A DNA stretch of 35,039 nucleotides from Lentimicrobiaceae bacterium (GTDB taxonomy: Bacteria > Bacteroidota > Bacteroidia > Bacteroidales > F082): contig SUWT01000020.1 in NCBI GenBank assembly GCA_015061335.1, forward strand, positions 1 through 35,039. The letters run 5' to 3'. Positions 7,462-16,935 of the stretch are shown here, piece by piece. The position numbers were made by a program, and so were the translations under genes. How positions within the stretch are numbered: the stretch's first letter is position 1; each line of letters begins with the position of its first letter. The notes beneath the pieces were generated by a model. The model worked only from the letters and a program-made list of their open reading frames with translations, had not been told where the DNA came from and did no database searches.

Positions 7462-10400
7462 ATGAGGAAAGTTTACTTTTTCTTAATCTTCCTCTTAGGG
7501 GTTAGTATATCCCTAAGGGCGCAAGACATTAATGTTTCCGGTATTGTAACATCATCGGAGGATGGTTATGGATTACCGGGTGTTACTATTCTAGTTAAGG
7601 GTACAAGTAATGGTACCGTCACAGGTCTTGACGGAGATTATACCATTGTAGCCAATGCACACGATACATTGACATTCTCTTACGTCGGTTATCAGACTCA
7701 GGACATAGCCGTCGGCGGAAGAAACAAAATTGATGTCGTAATGAGTACTGACGCTATGATGTTGGATAACGTTGTTGTCACAGCCTTAGGTATCAAACGT
7801 CAGAAAAGAGAGTTAGGTTATGCCACTGAAGACATCAGCGGTGAGGACTTGACTCGTTCTGGTAGCGACAACGTAATCAACTCATTGAGCGGACGTGCTG
7901 CCGGTGTTCAGATCATCACCAGCGATGGTGTCGCAGGAGGATCTTCTCGTATCGTCATACGCGGCAACAACAGTATCTTTGGTGACAACCAGCCTCTTAT
8001 TGTTGTTGACGGAGTTCCAATGACTAACGAGGGCGGTGTCACTGGATGGGGCGGCGGTCAAGACTGGGGTACTGCTCTGAACAATATCAACCAAGAAGAT
8101 ATTGAAGACCTCAACATTTTGAAAGGTCCTACCGCAGCGGCTCTTTATGGCTCAAGAGGCGGTAACGGTGTTGTCCTTATCACAACAAAGAAAGGTAAGA
8201 AACAGCAAGGTTTAGGTATCAATTTCTCATCAACATACAAATTGACAACACCTTATGGTTATCGTGATGTACAAAACAAATACGGTGCAGGTGGTCCTGT
8301 ATCTTTCATGACACCGACATTAACACAAGATGCGAATGGAAATTACATCTACAACGGCAACTATCAGTCGGACAACGGTCCTGAAGGTGAACCGACAAAC
8401 ACCACATTCGGTTATTACGGCGGAGCAGTATCATGGGGTCCTGTCATGGACGGAACCAATATGATCTGGTGGGACAGTTCATATAGAGACTATTCACCAC
8501 AACCGGACAACCTAAGCATGTTGTACAAAAACGCTCATTCGTTCATCAACAACATCTCTTTCCAAAATGCCGGCGACTTCGGTTCTATCAGAGTCTCTGT
8601 CACCGACGACCGCTCCGATGCTATCATCGACAACTGTAACTTAAGTCAGACTACATTCAACGTCGGTTCCGTATTGAACGTATCTGAAAAGATAAAAGCC
8701 GATGTCTCTTTTACATATTTCGATTATCACCGTCTTAACTCTCCTATACTCGGTGAATCATACAGCAACTTCAACAAAGGTCTTCTCTACAGCTGGCCTA
8801 GAAGTTGGCAAGGCATAGAGTCGATGGAATATGAACAAGCCGATGGAACAATGACAGAATGGGGCAACTATCCTTTCCAATATATCAATGCCAACACATT
8901 CTGGAGTTTCTATAACAACAACACGACTCTCGACCGTGACAAAGCTTACGGTTCCTTACGTCTCACATACGACATCACCGATTGGTTGACATTGGCCGGT
9001 AAAGCTGCTCTCGACTTCAGTCTAGACCAATATGAAACAAGAAACAAAGCCACTACTGTCGATGGTATGACAGGAGGTTATTACAAACAGAATCTTTCAA
9101 GAGACTACACTCTTGATGCTGACTTCCTCTTGACAGCTCATAAAGATTATATCTTCGGAACATTAATCAACGCACGTCTCTCATTCGGTGGAGAACGTTA
9201 TTACAGAAACATGTATGGCATGTGGGCTAGCACAGGCGAATGGGCATTCCCTGATCTATACACATTCTACAATTACCTCAGCGGAGGTTCAAATCCTATC
9301 ACAACAAACATGCTCCCGGGAGAGTCTCGTTACGAAAAACAAGTTAACTCATTATACGGTTTCTTGAACTTATCATATAGAAACTATCTCTTCTTGGACT
9401 TGACAGGAAGAAACGACTGGTCATCAACATTGCCAATGGACAACAATAGTTATTTCTATCCATCCGCAACATTGAGTTTCATTCTGACAGAAGCATTCAA
9501 AATTAACTGGGGTCCTATCAGTTTCTTGAAGATAAGAGGTTCCGCCGCTATGACAGCTAGCGATGACAATCCTTACCAATTAGACTTCACATACAATACA
9601 GGTTCTTTCGGCGGACAGTTAATGTCAACTCTCCCGACACAAGTCCCTCCTTTGCAATTGAAACCACAACGTCAACGTTCCTACGAAATCGGTATTGACT
9701 TCGGTTTATGGGATAAAGTCAACATGGACTTCACATATTACGACATCTACTCATGGGATCAGATCTTAGCTTCTCCAATGGCGGTGTCATCTGGTTCAAG
9801 CAGCGCACGTATCAACACCGGTGTCGTTACAAACAAAGGTATAGAAGCTATCATCAATTATAATGTATTTCAAAAACCTAACAGCTATCTCCAAATCGGT
9901 TTGAACTTTGCTAGAAACACCAACCGCATCGTTGACTTAGGAGGTGCCGACATGTATATCTTGTCAGAAGTCTGGGGATCTAACGGTCCTGCTATAGCTG
10001 TTCAAGAAGGTGAAGAATATGGAACCATATACGGTTGGGATTACGTCTATACTATGGAAACAGCCGACGGAACAGTTGTTGGTCCTTTCTATGATAGCAA
10101 CGGCAATCCTCTTCCTCTTATCAACGAGGATGGTACCGAATATCTTAAAACTAACCAACGTGTTCCTGTAGGCAACTGCGCTCCTTTGGTAACAGGCGGT
10201 CTTAACCTCAAATACAACTACAAAAACTTCTCGTTATATGCTTTGATAGATGCAAAATTAGGAGGACAAATATACTGCGGTTCATACGTCATCGCAATGC
10301 AAACAGGTCAAAGTCCTGAAACCATGTATGAACGTGAAGGTAACGGACTCCCTCTTTATGATGAAGAAGGCAATTTCTTAGGTAATTACGGTGTCGTACT

Positions 10401-10779
10401 TCCTGGTGTTTACGTAGATCCTGAAACAGGCGTGGCAACAGAAAACGAAGAGGTAGTACATTATTATTACAATTATATGCCTAACTTCGGAGGATGGGGT
10501 AATTACCTCTCAACACCTGGTATCTTGAACAACACTTGGATCAAGATGCGTGAGATAACACTCAGCTATAACTTCCCAAGCAGAATCATCGAAAAACTTA
10601 AAGTGTTCCAAAACGCTTCCATCTCTGTGACTGGCCGCGACTTGTTCTATTTCTACAAATCATTGCCAGATAATATCAACCCTGAAGGAACTCTAGGAAC
10701 AGGTAACTCTCAAGGTCTCGAATACGGTTCATTCCCAATGACACGCTCATTTATATTCTCACTCAGATTCGGTCTTTAA
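7462..10779 (+). CDS. SusC/RagA-family TonB-dependent outer-membrane transporter
   Basis: The 1105-residue product begins with a signal peptide (cleavage likely after A20, RA-Q). A carboxypeptidase-regulatory-like domain follows (ISGIV-type start VSGIVTSSEDGYGLPGVTILVKG, about 24-100), then the SusC-type TonB-box region DNVVVTALGIKRQKR near 105-120. The plug domain has SLSGRAAGVQI and PLIVVDGVPM. A long beta-barrel ends in the terminal strand SFIFSLRFGL. It imports oligosaccharides or glycopeptides handed over by the SusD-like lid, powered by TonB. The frame is open back to a GTG at 7453, but ATG 7462 gives a better signal peptide (MRKVYFF). SusD follows after 20 bases. The neighbouring PNGase F-like gene suggests the substrate is an N-glycan; that is inference from context, because SusC sequence alone does not reveal specificity. 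Confidence 0.95.
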   Translation: MRKVYFFLIFLLGVSISLRAQDINVSGIVTSSEDGYGLPGVTILVKGTSNGTVTGLDGDYTIVANAHDTLTFSYVGYQTQDIAVGGRNKIDVVMSTDAMMLDNVVVTALGIKRQKRELGYATEDISGEDLTRSGSDNVINSLSGRAAGVQIITSDGVAGGSSRIVIRGNNSIFGDNQPLIVVDGVPMTNEGGVTGWGGGQDWGTALNNINQEDIEDLNILKGPTAAALYGSRGGNGVVLITTKKGKKQQGLGINFSSTYKLTTPYGYRDVQNKYGAGGPVSFMTPTLTQDANGNYIYNGNYQSDNGPEGEPTNTTFGYYGGAVSWGPVMDGTNMIWWDSSYRDYSPQPDNLSMLYKNAHSFINNISFQNAGDFGSIRVSVTDDRSDAIIDNCNLSQTTFNVGSVLNVSEKIKADVSFTYFDYHRLNSPILGESYSNFNKGLLYSWPRSWQGIESMEYEQADGTMTEWGNYPFQYINANTFWSFYNNNTTLDRDKAYGSLRLTYDITDWLTLAGKAALDFSLDQYETRNKATTVDGMTGGYYKQNLSRDYTLDADFLLTAHKDYIFGTLINARLSFGGERYYRNMYGMWASTGEWAFPDLYTFYNYLSGGSNPITTNMLPGESRYEKQVNSLYGFLNLSYRNYLFLDLTGRNDWSSTLPMDNNSYFYPSATLSFILTEAFKINWGPISFLKIRGSAAMTASDDNPYQLDFTYNTGSFGGQLMSTLPTQVPPLQLKPQRQRSYEIGIDFGLWDKVNMDFTYYDIYSWDQILASPMAVSSGSSSARINTGVVTNKGIEAIINYNVFQKPNSYLQIGLNFARNTNRIVDLGGADMYILSEVWGSNGPAIAVQEGEEYGTIYGWDYVYTMETADGTVVGPFYDSNGNPLPLINEDGTEYLKTNQRVPVGNCAPLVTGGLNLKYNYKNFSLYALIDAKLGGQIYCGSYVIAMQTGQSPETMYEREGNGLPLYDEEGNFLGNYGVVLPGVYVDPETGVATENEEVVHYYYNYMPNFGGWGNYLSTPGILNNTWIKMREITLSYNFPSRIIEKLKVFQNASISVTGRDLFYFYKSLPDNINPEGTLGTGNSQGLEYGSFPMTRSFIFSLRFGL

Positions 10780-10786
10780 TTAATGG

Positions 10787-10792
10787 AAGGAG
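10787..10792 (+). promoter_or_regulatory. AAGGAG ribosome-binding site before the SusD-like gene
   Basis: A clear Shine-Dalgarno-like AAGGAG 7 bases before the ATG at 10800. Most other genes in the window lack such a site, as is common in Bacteroidota. Confidence 0.55.
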
Positions 10793-10799
10793 AAAAATC

Positions 10800-12509
10800 A
10801 TGAAAAAGAACATATTAAATTTCAAAAAAATATTGCTTGCATCAGCAGCATCACTCATTCTAGTTTTCGGTTCTTGTACCAAAGGTTTTGAAGAAATGAA
10901 TAAAAACCCTATGAGCCCGACAGGTACTGACATAGGACCTCTCTTCAACGGAGTCGTCAGCAGCCTCTGCTGGACTTGGGATGAACAGTTTTATCTCAAC
11001 AACGAGATCTTCTATCCTGAGTCAGAACTCGGTGCTTTGATCTCAGAATCATGGGGTAACTATAGCATCGGTGTCGATGCCGTATGGAACAATTATTATC
11101 TGGCTTTGGCTAACATACATGATATCGACAAACGTCTCGATGAGATGTGTACCTCAACAGGCGACAACGAAATCGATGATAAAGTAAGAGCTCAACTTAC
11201 AGTCATAGAAGCATACAAAACTTTCAAAGTGACAGATATGTTCGGCGACATCCCTTATTCAGAAGCCGGCTATATCTGGTACGATACAGAAGCTAACAGA
11301 AAACCTAAATACGATACTCAAGAATCTATCTACAAGACATTATTGGAAGAATTAATATGGGCAAGAAACATCCTGAATAGCGGTTCTAATATAACTGAAC
11401 TCGGTAACCAATATTATTCTCTAGGAGCATACGATGTGTTGTATAAAAACGATTATCTCAAATGGGCTAAGATCGCCAACTCTTTAATCTTACGTCATGG
11501 CATGAGAATGTATCATAAAGATCCAACTTTCGCTGAACCTATCTTGCAAGAAGCATTCAACGAACCTGTCATCGATGATTATATGTATAACGGCAACGGA
11601 GCTTTCGCTTTATGGCCTATAAACGTAAGTCAGTTCGGCGACCAAGGATGGTCATTCCGTGAACATAAGAATCTAAGAATGGGTGAGACCGTCTTCGCAC
11701 AGATGTCAAAAGAAACAGACTCTATCGACAATGCTATCTTCGACCCAAGAGTTTTCGTATTCTTCGATACCAACAATAAGACTGCCGACTATCCTGAAGG
11801 CGCATGGAGAGCTTTCCCACAAATAAGAGATGAAAACACTCCTATTGAAGGTGGCTCGCCTTATTCTTCAGCACGCGACAAAAATTATGCCTTCAAGGGC
11901 CCTGCCTGTTTGTATTCACCATTCAACTTCTATCTCATCCGAGACCACGTTTTCGTACCTCAAATCATGATGAGCCCCGCTGAGGTTTGCTTCATAAAAG
12001 CTGAAATGATGGTTAAAGGAATCGTACCAGGCGGACTCGGAATGGCAGTAGAAGAACTCATAAGAAATGGTATCAAGAACTCTTATTATATGTGGTTACA
12101 ACTTCCAATATACGGAACAGACGCTACATATAAATATATATACCCGGAACTTCAAGCTATTCTGGATGGCGGAGACATATGGTCTATCTCTGATTCTTAC
12201 GCATCTCAAGTCATGAATGAGATGATGTATCTCAACTACGACTTCATGTATGATGAAACAGCTTACCTGGAATTCATCTACCAACAACGCTGGTTGGATT
12301 TGTTCCGCCAACCTAATGAAGCATGGAGCCTCGCCAGACGTACATTCATGACACCTACTACCATAGATCACCAAAAACTCGTAACATACAGATTACCTTA
12401 TCCTCAATCAGAAGTGACTTATAACTATGACAATTATAATGAACAAATCAGAAAGATGAGTCATGGCGATACAAGAGAAACCAAGGTATGGTGGATGGAA
12501 GAAAATTAA
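10800..12509 (+). CDS. SusD/RagB-like surface glycan-binding lipoprotein
   Basis: The 569-residue product has a lipoprotein signal peptide ending FGSC with C26 as the lipidated residue. The following TKGFEEMNKNP is a hallmark of the SusD-like_2 branch. The TPR-rich helical SusD fold is recognisable in WNNYYLALANIHDIDKRLDE, AYKTFKVTDMFGDIPYSEA, YLKWAKIANSLILRHGMRM and the C-terminal EFIYQQRWLDLFRQPNEAWSLARRT. SusD proteins sit as a hinged lid on the SusC barrel and capture the substrate. It lies between the SusC-like gene (20 bases upstream) and the PNGase F-like gene (20 bases downstream), so the three genes are almost certainly one transcript. The family is clear; the ligand is inferred from the neighbouring enzyme. 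Confidence 0.93.
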   Translation: MKKNILNFKKILLASAASLILVFGSCTKGFEEMNKNPMSPTGTDIGPLFNGVVSSLCWTWDEQFYLNNEIFYPESELGALISESWGNYSIGVDAVWNNYYLALANIHDIDKRLDEMCTSTGDNEIDDKVRAQLTVIEAYKTFKVTDMFGDIPYSEAGYIWYDTEANRKPKYDTQESIYKTLLEELIWARNILNSGSNITELGNQYYSLGAYDVLYKNDYLKWAKIANSLILRHGMRMYHKDPTFAEPILQEAFNEPVIDDYMYNGNGAFALWPINVSQFGDQGWSFREHKNLRMGETVFAQMSKETDSIDNAIFDPRVFVFFDTNNKTADYPEGAWRAFPQIRDENTPIEGGSPYSSARDKNYAFKGPACLYSPFNFYLIRDHVFVPQIMMSPAEVCFIKAEMMVKGIVPGGLGMAVEELIRNGIKNSYYMWLQLPIYGTDATYKYIYPELQAILDGGDIWSISDSYASQVMNEMMYLNYDFMYDETAYLEFIYQQRWLDLFRQPNEAWSLARRTFMTPTTIDHQKLVTYRLPYPQSEVTYNYDNYNEQIRKMSHGDTRETKVWWMEEN

Positions 12510-12529
12510 TTAACTTAATAATTACCAAA

Positions 12530-15088
12530 ATGAAAAGATTATTTTTAACATTATCATTATTGTTGTGTTTAACGATGGTTAAAGCACAAGTGGAATACCT
12601 TATTGACTTTAACAACTACACTACAGGTACTCAATGTCTTAACGGACAAGACAACTGGGTGACACATTATCAAACTGCAGGTTCATCACAAGACTTCGAC
12701 GTTGATTACAATTGCGATGAGTTGTTATCACCAGATGAAAGTATAGCAATCTTCTACCCTTACGGAGGTCCTGGCGTTGGAAGAACCGCAACACGTAAAG
12801 CTACCGGCAATTTCGATTTTAACTTCCAGAATGGAGGTATCATCGATCTGGAATTCGACATCTTTCCTGCATGGTGGGGCGACTATGTTGGTGTCGGCTA
12901 CGATGCCGACGGTGATGGCAACATTCTTCAAGGTATGACAGATGGCGATGGCGGCGTATTTCTCCGTGTTGCCGGCAGCGAAAACGATAATCATCCCAAT
13001 ATCATGCTCCCAGACGGAACCAATATCCTCATCTCAAACTTCAGACAAGAAGGCTGGGCCAGATATAAAATGTCATTCGACTTCTCCGCCTACGACGGAG
13101 CTGGATCTTTGACAGTTTTCGTTAAAACCTTCGATAACACATGGAGCGAATGGACACAGTTAGCTGAAGCTACAGAACTTAATATGGGCATGACTCCAGG
13201 TTCAGGTGACATGCGCGACTATGAAGTGTGGGACGGCATCTTCTTCCACTGCCAAGGTGGAACCGGAGGATTCGACAATCTCCTCGTTCGCCAAATGCCT
13301 GAAGGTAATATGCAATATATCAATATGGTTGATATCCCAAAACAACTGACTATCAACGAACCTTATACCTTAGAAGCTACCGCAACATCTGGCCTCCCTG
13401 TATCTTTCGAAATGATTAGCGGCCCTGCTACTATCGAAGGTAATACCTTGACATTGACAGGTGAAACCGGTACTGTTTCTTTGAAAGCTACACAAGCAGG
13501 TAACGATGAATGGCTTCCCGCTCCTGATGTCGTAAAAACTTTCGAGGTTATCGACCCTATGGCTTACTCAACAGATATTACAATACGTCGTCCTTACGAC
13601 CAAACCAACGTTTATCTTCCTGAGCTAAGACCTATAGTCCTTAACGTCAGCCTACAGGTAGAACATGCCGATGCCCTTCATTTTGAAGAAGTTAAATGTT
13701 CTATCAACGGTGAAGACTCCTATCTTATTACAGACTATCCTGACGACCCTGAAAATGGCTATTTCTACTGCTATTGGATGCCTGCTCAATATGGTGAACA
13801 TAATATGACCGTCTCCGTTACAACAACAGGTGGTAATGTCACAACAAAATCTTCATCATTCACCATCACAAACGAATATGACGACTTAAACGTTGTTACT
13901 CTCAACGGTGACCTCATCTGCACACCTTCTATTCACTCTGCTGTTGGAGAATATGTTATGCCAACTCACGTAGGCGCATTCAATATGATTACAGCTCATT
14001 ACGACCACAATTGTGTTAACGGCAACTGCGATACTTACGACCGTGTCGGTGGTGTTAAAGTTAGAAATTATAGAGGTGAATGGATGGAACTCTTCCGTTA
14101 TATCACACCTTTCGGCGTTCAATGTGAAGATAATTTAGATGTTACAGACTACTCTTCTGTACTTCAGGGATTGGTAGAATTCGAACTATATTTTGAATCT
14201 TGGAATGGCGATGGCTTCAATCCTATACTCACTTTCGAGATGACAAAAGGTGCTCCTGAATATCTCTACTCTAACGTTGACGAAATTTGGTTTGACATTT
14301 ACTCATTCGGTGATTATGCCAACCAACAACCTGTCCCTGACGTTGATTATACCTTCTCACCAAATACCCAAGCAGCTAAATTAAAACTCATCACTACAGG
14401 CCACAACTGGAGCAGTTATTCAAATGGCGGTAATTCTTATAACACAGGTAATGCCGCTGAGTTCTATGAAGCTACTCACGGAGTTAAAATCAACGACCAA
14501 GCTGAATTCGAACAACACTTATGGAGAACATGTAACCCTAACCCTTCTGGATGCCAACCTCAAAACGGCACTTGGACATACAACCGCTCCGGATGGTGCC
14601 CAGGAAGTATCGCAATGGTCTGGGATTTCGACCTCAGCGAACACATCAACGATGGCTGCATCAATATCTTCTACGAATTAGATCCTACTTATATTGACGA
14701 ATGCCATCCTAACTATCCTGACTGTATCGATGGTCAAAATTCATGTCCTCAATGCGACATGCCTGATAATCCAGTTCTAAGAGTATCCGGTAAAGTAGTT
14801 AGTTATAGCAATAACGTAAATGTTTTGACAGACGCTCCTGCTATCATCGACCAAGCCACATTTAACGTTGATATTTATCCTAACCCCGCTCAACATAATC
14901 TTAACTTCTCATCAGATTATGAAAATGGCAAATTGAGCGTTCTTATCCTTAATGCACAAGGTCAAGAAGTTAAGAAATTTGCTTTCAGCGGAAGCAGAAC
15001 AATAGACGTATCAGAACTCCCAAGCGGTGTTTACTTCGTCAGAATATTAGGTGGGACAATGATAACAAAGAAGATCGTTATCAAATAA
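12530..15088 (+). CDS. T9SS-exported multidomain peptide:N-glycosidase F-like protein
   Basis: PNGase F hydrolyses the bond between asparagine and the first GlcNAc of N-glycans. The 852-residue product has a signal peptide (1-20, MVKA-Q), a ~240-residue jelly-roll-like domain, two Ig-like modules (about 265-345 and 345-450), the two-domain PNGase F core (about 455-760) and a T9SS sorting domain from about 776 (YPNP at 783-786, DVSELPSGVYFVRI, KKIVIK). The three catalytic acids known from Elizabethkingia PNGase F (D60, E118, E206) correspond to D504 in CDTYDRVGGVKV, E556 in YFESW and E644 in NAAEFYEATH. The last spacing is 88 residues in both. NRSGWCPG and CNPNPSGCQPQ are further core signatures. 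The start at 12530 gives a clean signal peptide; an in-frame ATG at 12488 lies inside the SusD gene. It closes the SusCD operon. Confidence 0.9.
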   Translation: MKRLFLTLSLLLCLTMVKAQVEYLIDFNNYTTGTQCLNGQDNWVTHYQTAGSSQDFDVDYNCDELLSPDESIAIFYPYGGPGVGRTATRKATGNFDFNFQNGGIIDLEFDIFPAWWGDYVGVGYDADGDGNILQGMTDGDGGVFLRVAGSENDNHPNIMLPDGTNILISNFRQEGWARYKMSFDFSAYDGAGSLTVFVKTFDNTWSEWTQLAEATELNMGMTPGSGDMRDYEVWDGIFFHCQGGTGGFDNLLVRQMPEGNMQYINMVDIPKQLTINEPYTLEATATSGLPVSFEMISGPATIEGNTLTLTGETGTVSLKATQAGNDEWLPAPDVVKTFEVIDPMAYSTDITIRRPYDQTNVYLPELRPIVLNVSLQVEHADALHFEEVKCSINGEDSYLITDYPDDPENGYFYCYWMPAQYGEHNMTVSVTTTGGNVTTKSSSFTITNEYDDLNVVTLNGDLICTPSIHSAVGEYVMPTHVGAFNMITAHYDHNCVNGNCDTYDRVGGVKVRNYRGEWMELFRYITPFGVQCEDNLDVTDYSSVLQGLVEFELYFESWNGDGFNPILTFEMTKGAPEYLYSNVDEIWFDIYSFGDYANQQPVPDVDYTFSPNTQAAKLKLITTGHNWSSYSNGGNSYNTGNAAEFYEATHGVKINDQAEFEQHLWRTCNPNPSGCQPQNGTWTYNRSGWCPGSIAMVWDFDLSEHINDGCINIFYELDPTYIDECHPNYPDCIDGQNSCPQCDMPDNPVLRVSGKVVSYSNNVNVLTDAPAIIDQATFNVDIYPNPAQHNLNFSSDYENGKLSVLILNAQGQEVKKFAFSGSRTIDVSELPSGVYFVRILGGTMITKKIVIK

Positions 15089-15109
15089 TCATCTAAATAT
15101 TATCAATAA

Positions 15110-15147
15110 AAAAAATCCCGGGCTCAACAATTAGCCCGGGATTTTTT
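15110..15147. terminator. Strong bidirectional intrinsic terminator
   Basis: A perfect 10-bp stem ATCCCGGGCT/AGCCCGGGAT (15115-15124 with 15133-15142) and an 8-base loop, flanked by A and T runs that extend the pairing. It ends the SusC/SusD/PNGase F operon on the plus strand and also sits just past the C69 dipeptidase stop on the minus strand. Confidence 0.92.
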
Positions 15148-15162
15148 ATTAAATATCGTTTA

Positions 15163-16905
15163 TCAATAAACTTTCAATTTATCACCGGTCTGTTGAATAA
15201 TTGCTCTGTAGAAATCATCGCTGAATTTTGGTTGTTCAACTTTAGGTGCATAATATTTGTAGTTCTCTGGAGTTGGCTGCGCAGTCTTGATATTGCCATC
15301 CATGTATTTTACAAATAAATATTTATAAAACTCTCTCCAGTCGGCTGTCAATCTCTCAGCCTCTTTGCTCGAGAATGCTGTAAGATATTCAATAGCTTTG
15401 TTAGGATCTTCCTGATATAGTTCCGCAGCCTTTGCATCTACTTCCGCTAAACCATCAGCCCAAGCTGTTTCGTATGCTGCCTGACGTTCTGCTATCTCTG
15501 GATGTATATAATCGTATTTTGTATAAGCCCAGTTCGTTACTTGGTTGAAGACCCAGAATGCTGCTGTTTCTGAGTATTCCATAATATCGCCATTACCCTC
15601 TCTAAAGCAAAGAGGTATCTCTGTCATACATGTGTACATAGGACAATATACTGTACTTGCTGCATCATCAACACCAAACCATATAATACCGCCTATTTCG
15701 GCTATGGTATTAGGACGACATTGTGCTACGAAAGAGAATCCGGTCTGTTGTGTTGCCGTTGCACGTTCATGAACATATTCAACGCCATCAACTTCCCAGC
15801 CCATTGGACGTGGTCTGTATGGACAATGGAAAGGTCCACCACCAATATCTTGAGTCATGTCGAGTTCTGTACCTTCTAAATGATCACGCATAAATGCCAT
15901 CATATCCAAAACACTGACTTTTTCATTAGGCTTAACCCATAAAGGCATTCTGTTTGTTGGGAAATTCTCAGGTGTTTGTGGTTCACCACTGATATAAGGT
16001 TTAGCACGATTAATGTTTCTTCCTGTAGCATAGTCCCAATATTGATCCATTCCATCGACAACTTGATTAAACATAGCCCATACACGGATTTCGCAAGCAC
16101 GGGCGCCACTGAAATCTACAGGCGCATAAACATCTGAGAATGAGAATAATCCATCAGGACCAGCATATAAATTATTCTTCTTCGCAAAAGAAATCACATC
16201 TTCCGAATAAATACAGTCAATGTTAGGATTCTTCAAAAGTTTGTCGATATTTTTTGATGTGATACTATTCTTATTTTTCTTCGTTGCCAAAGGAAAAGTA
16301 GTGATACGAGCTTGGTTTGCATGAGCACTAACATAACCATCAGGGATGCGAAGAGCTACCCATACAGCACCTTTTTCTTGACCTTTACCAATGAGTTCCA
16401 TAATCCAGACCTCGTTAGGATCCGCAATTGAGAATGACTCACCACTACTCATATAACCGTATGTTGAAACCAATTCCGCCATTGTTTTGATAGCTTCACG
16501 AGCTGTCTTGCTACGTTGCAATGTGATGTAAATCAAACTACCGTAATCGATCAAACCATCAGGATTCTCGAGATTTGGCAAACCTCCGTATGTAGTCTCT
16601 CCAATGGCAAGTTGCCATTCATTCATATTACCTACTACATTATAAGTATGAGCCACTTCAGGGATACTACCTAGATATCTTCCTGAGTCCCAGTCAAAGA
16701 TCTCTCTCACAGCTCCTTCCGGATGATCTGCTGCAGGATAATAATACAATTCACCATAAAGAACATGTGAATCAGCAGCGTATGAAATCATCGAAGATCC
16801 ATCTGCTGAAGCTCCTGGTGTAATTAAAAAGTTTGTACATGCTTGTGCAGGTTTCATATATGAAACTAGGCACATCATAATCAATAATGTCAAAAATCTT
16901 TTCAT
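15163..16905 (-). CDS. Secreted C69-family dipeptidase
   Basis: The 580-residue product belongs to the C69 (PepD-like) N-terminal-nucleophile hydrolases, which release dipeptides from peptides. The signal peptide ends in PAQA, and the next residue C23 (CTNFLITPGASADGSSM) is the conserved nucleophile, so export cleavage or self-processing would expose it as the mature N-terminus. Other family blocks seen are VVGNMNEWQLAIGETTYGG, EAIKTMAEL, GYMSSGESFSIADPNEVWIMELIGKG and SAHANQARITTFP. Length fits secreted Bacteroidota members. It is the last gene after asd and ribF (30-base gap, no promoter box seen), so it may be expressed from their transcript. It may act on peptides in the periplasm or outside; context with the deglycosylating operon is suggestive only, as the two are convergent. 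Confidence 0.92.
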   Translation of the reverse strand: MKRFLTLLIMMCLVSYMKPAQACTNFLITPGASADGSSMISYAADSHVLYGELYYYPAADHPEGAVREIFDWDSGRYLGSIPEVAHTYNVVGNMNEWQLAIGETTYGGLPNLENPDGLIDYGSLIYITLQRSKTAREAIKTMAELVSTYGYMSSGESFSIADPNEVWIMELIGKGQEKGAVWVALRIPDGYVSAHANQARITTFPLATKKNKNSITSKNIDKLLKNPNIDCIYSEDVISFAKKNNLYAGPDGLFSFSDVYAPVDFSGARACEIRVWAMFNQVVDGMDQYWDYATGRNINRAKPYISGEPQTPENFPTNRMPLWVKPNEKVSVLDMMAFMRDHLEGTELDMTQDIGGGPFHCPYRPRPMGWEVDGVEYVHERATATQQTGFSFVAQCRPNTIAEIGGIIWFGVDDAASTVYCPMYTCMTEIPLCFREGNGDIMEYSETAAFWVFNQVTNWAYTKYDYIHPEIAERQAAYETAWADGLAEVDAKAAELYQEDPNKAIEYLTAFSSKEAERLTADWREFYKYLFVKYMDGNIKTAQPTPENYKYYAPKVEQPKFSDDFYRAIIQQTGDKLKVY

Positions 16906-16935
16906 ACTAATTGTGTTTAAAATGTTTATCTATTA

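Noticed and set aside
12488-12529. Upstream in-frame ATG for the PNGase F-like gene
   Set aside because: It overlaps the SusD coding end and would bury the signal peptide; ATG 12530 gives a clean one.
7462-15088. Operon as horizontally acquired island
   Set aside because: No integrase, tRNA, insertion sequence or attachment repeat borders it, and codon use looks like the rest of the window.
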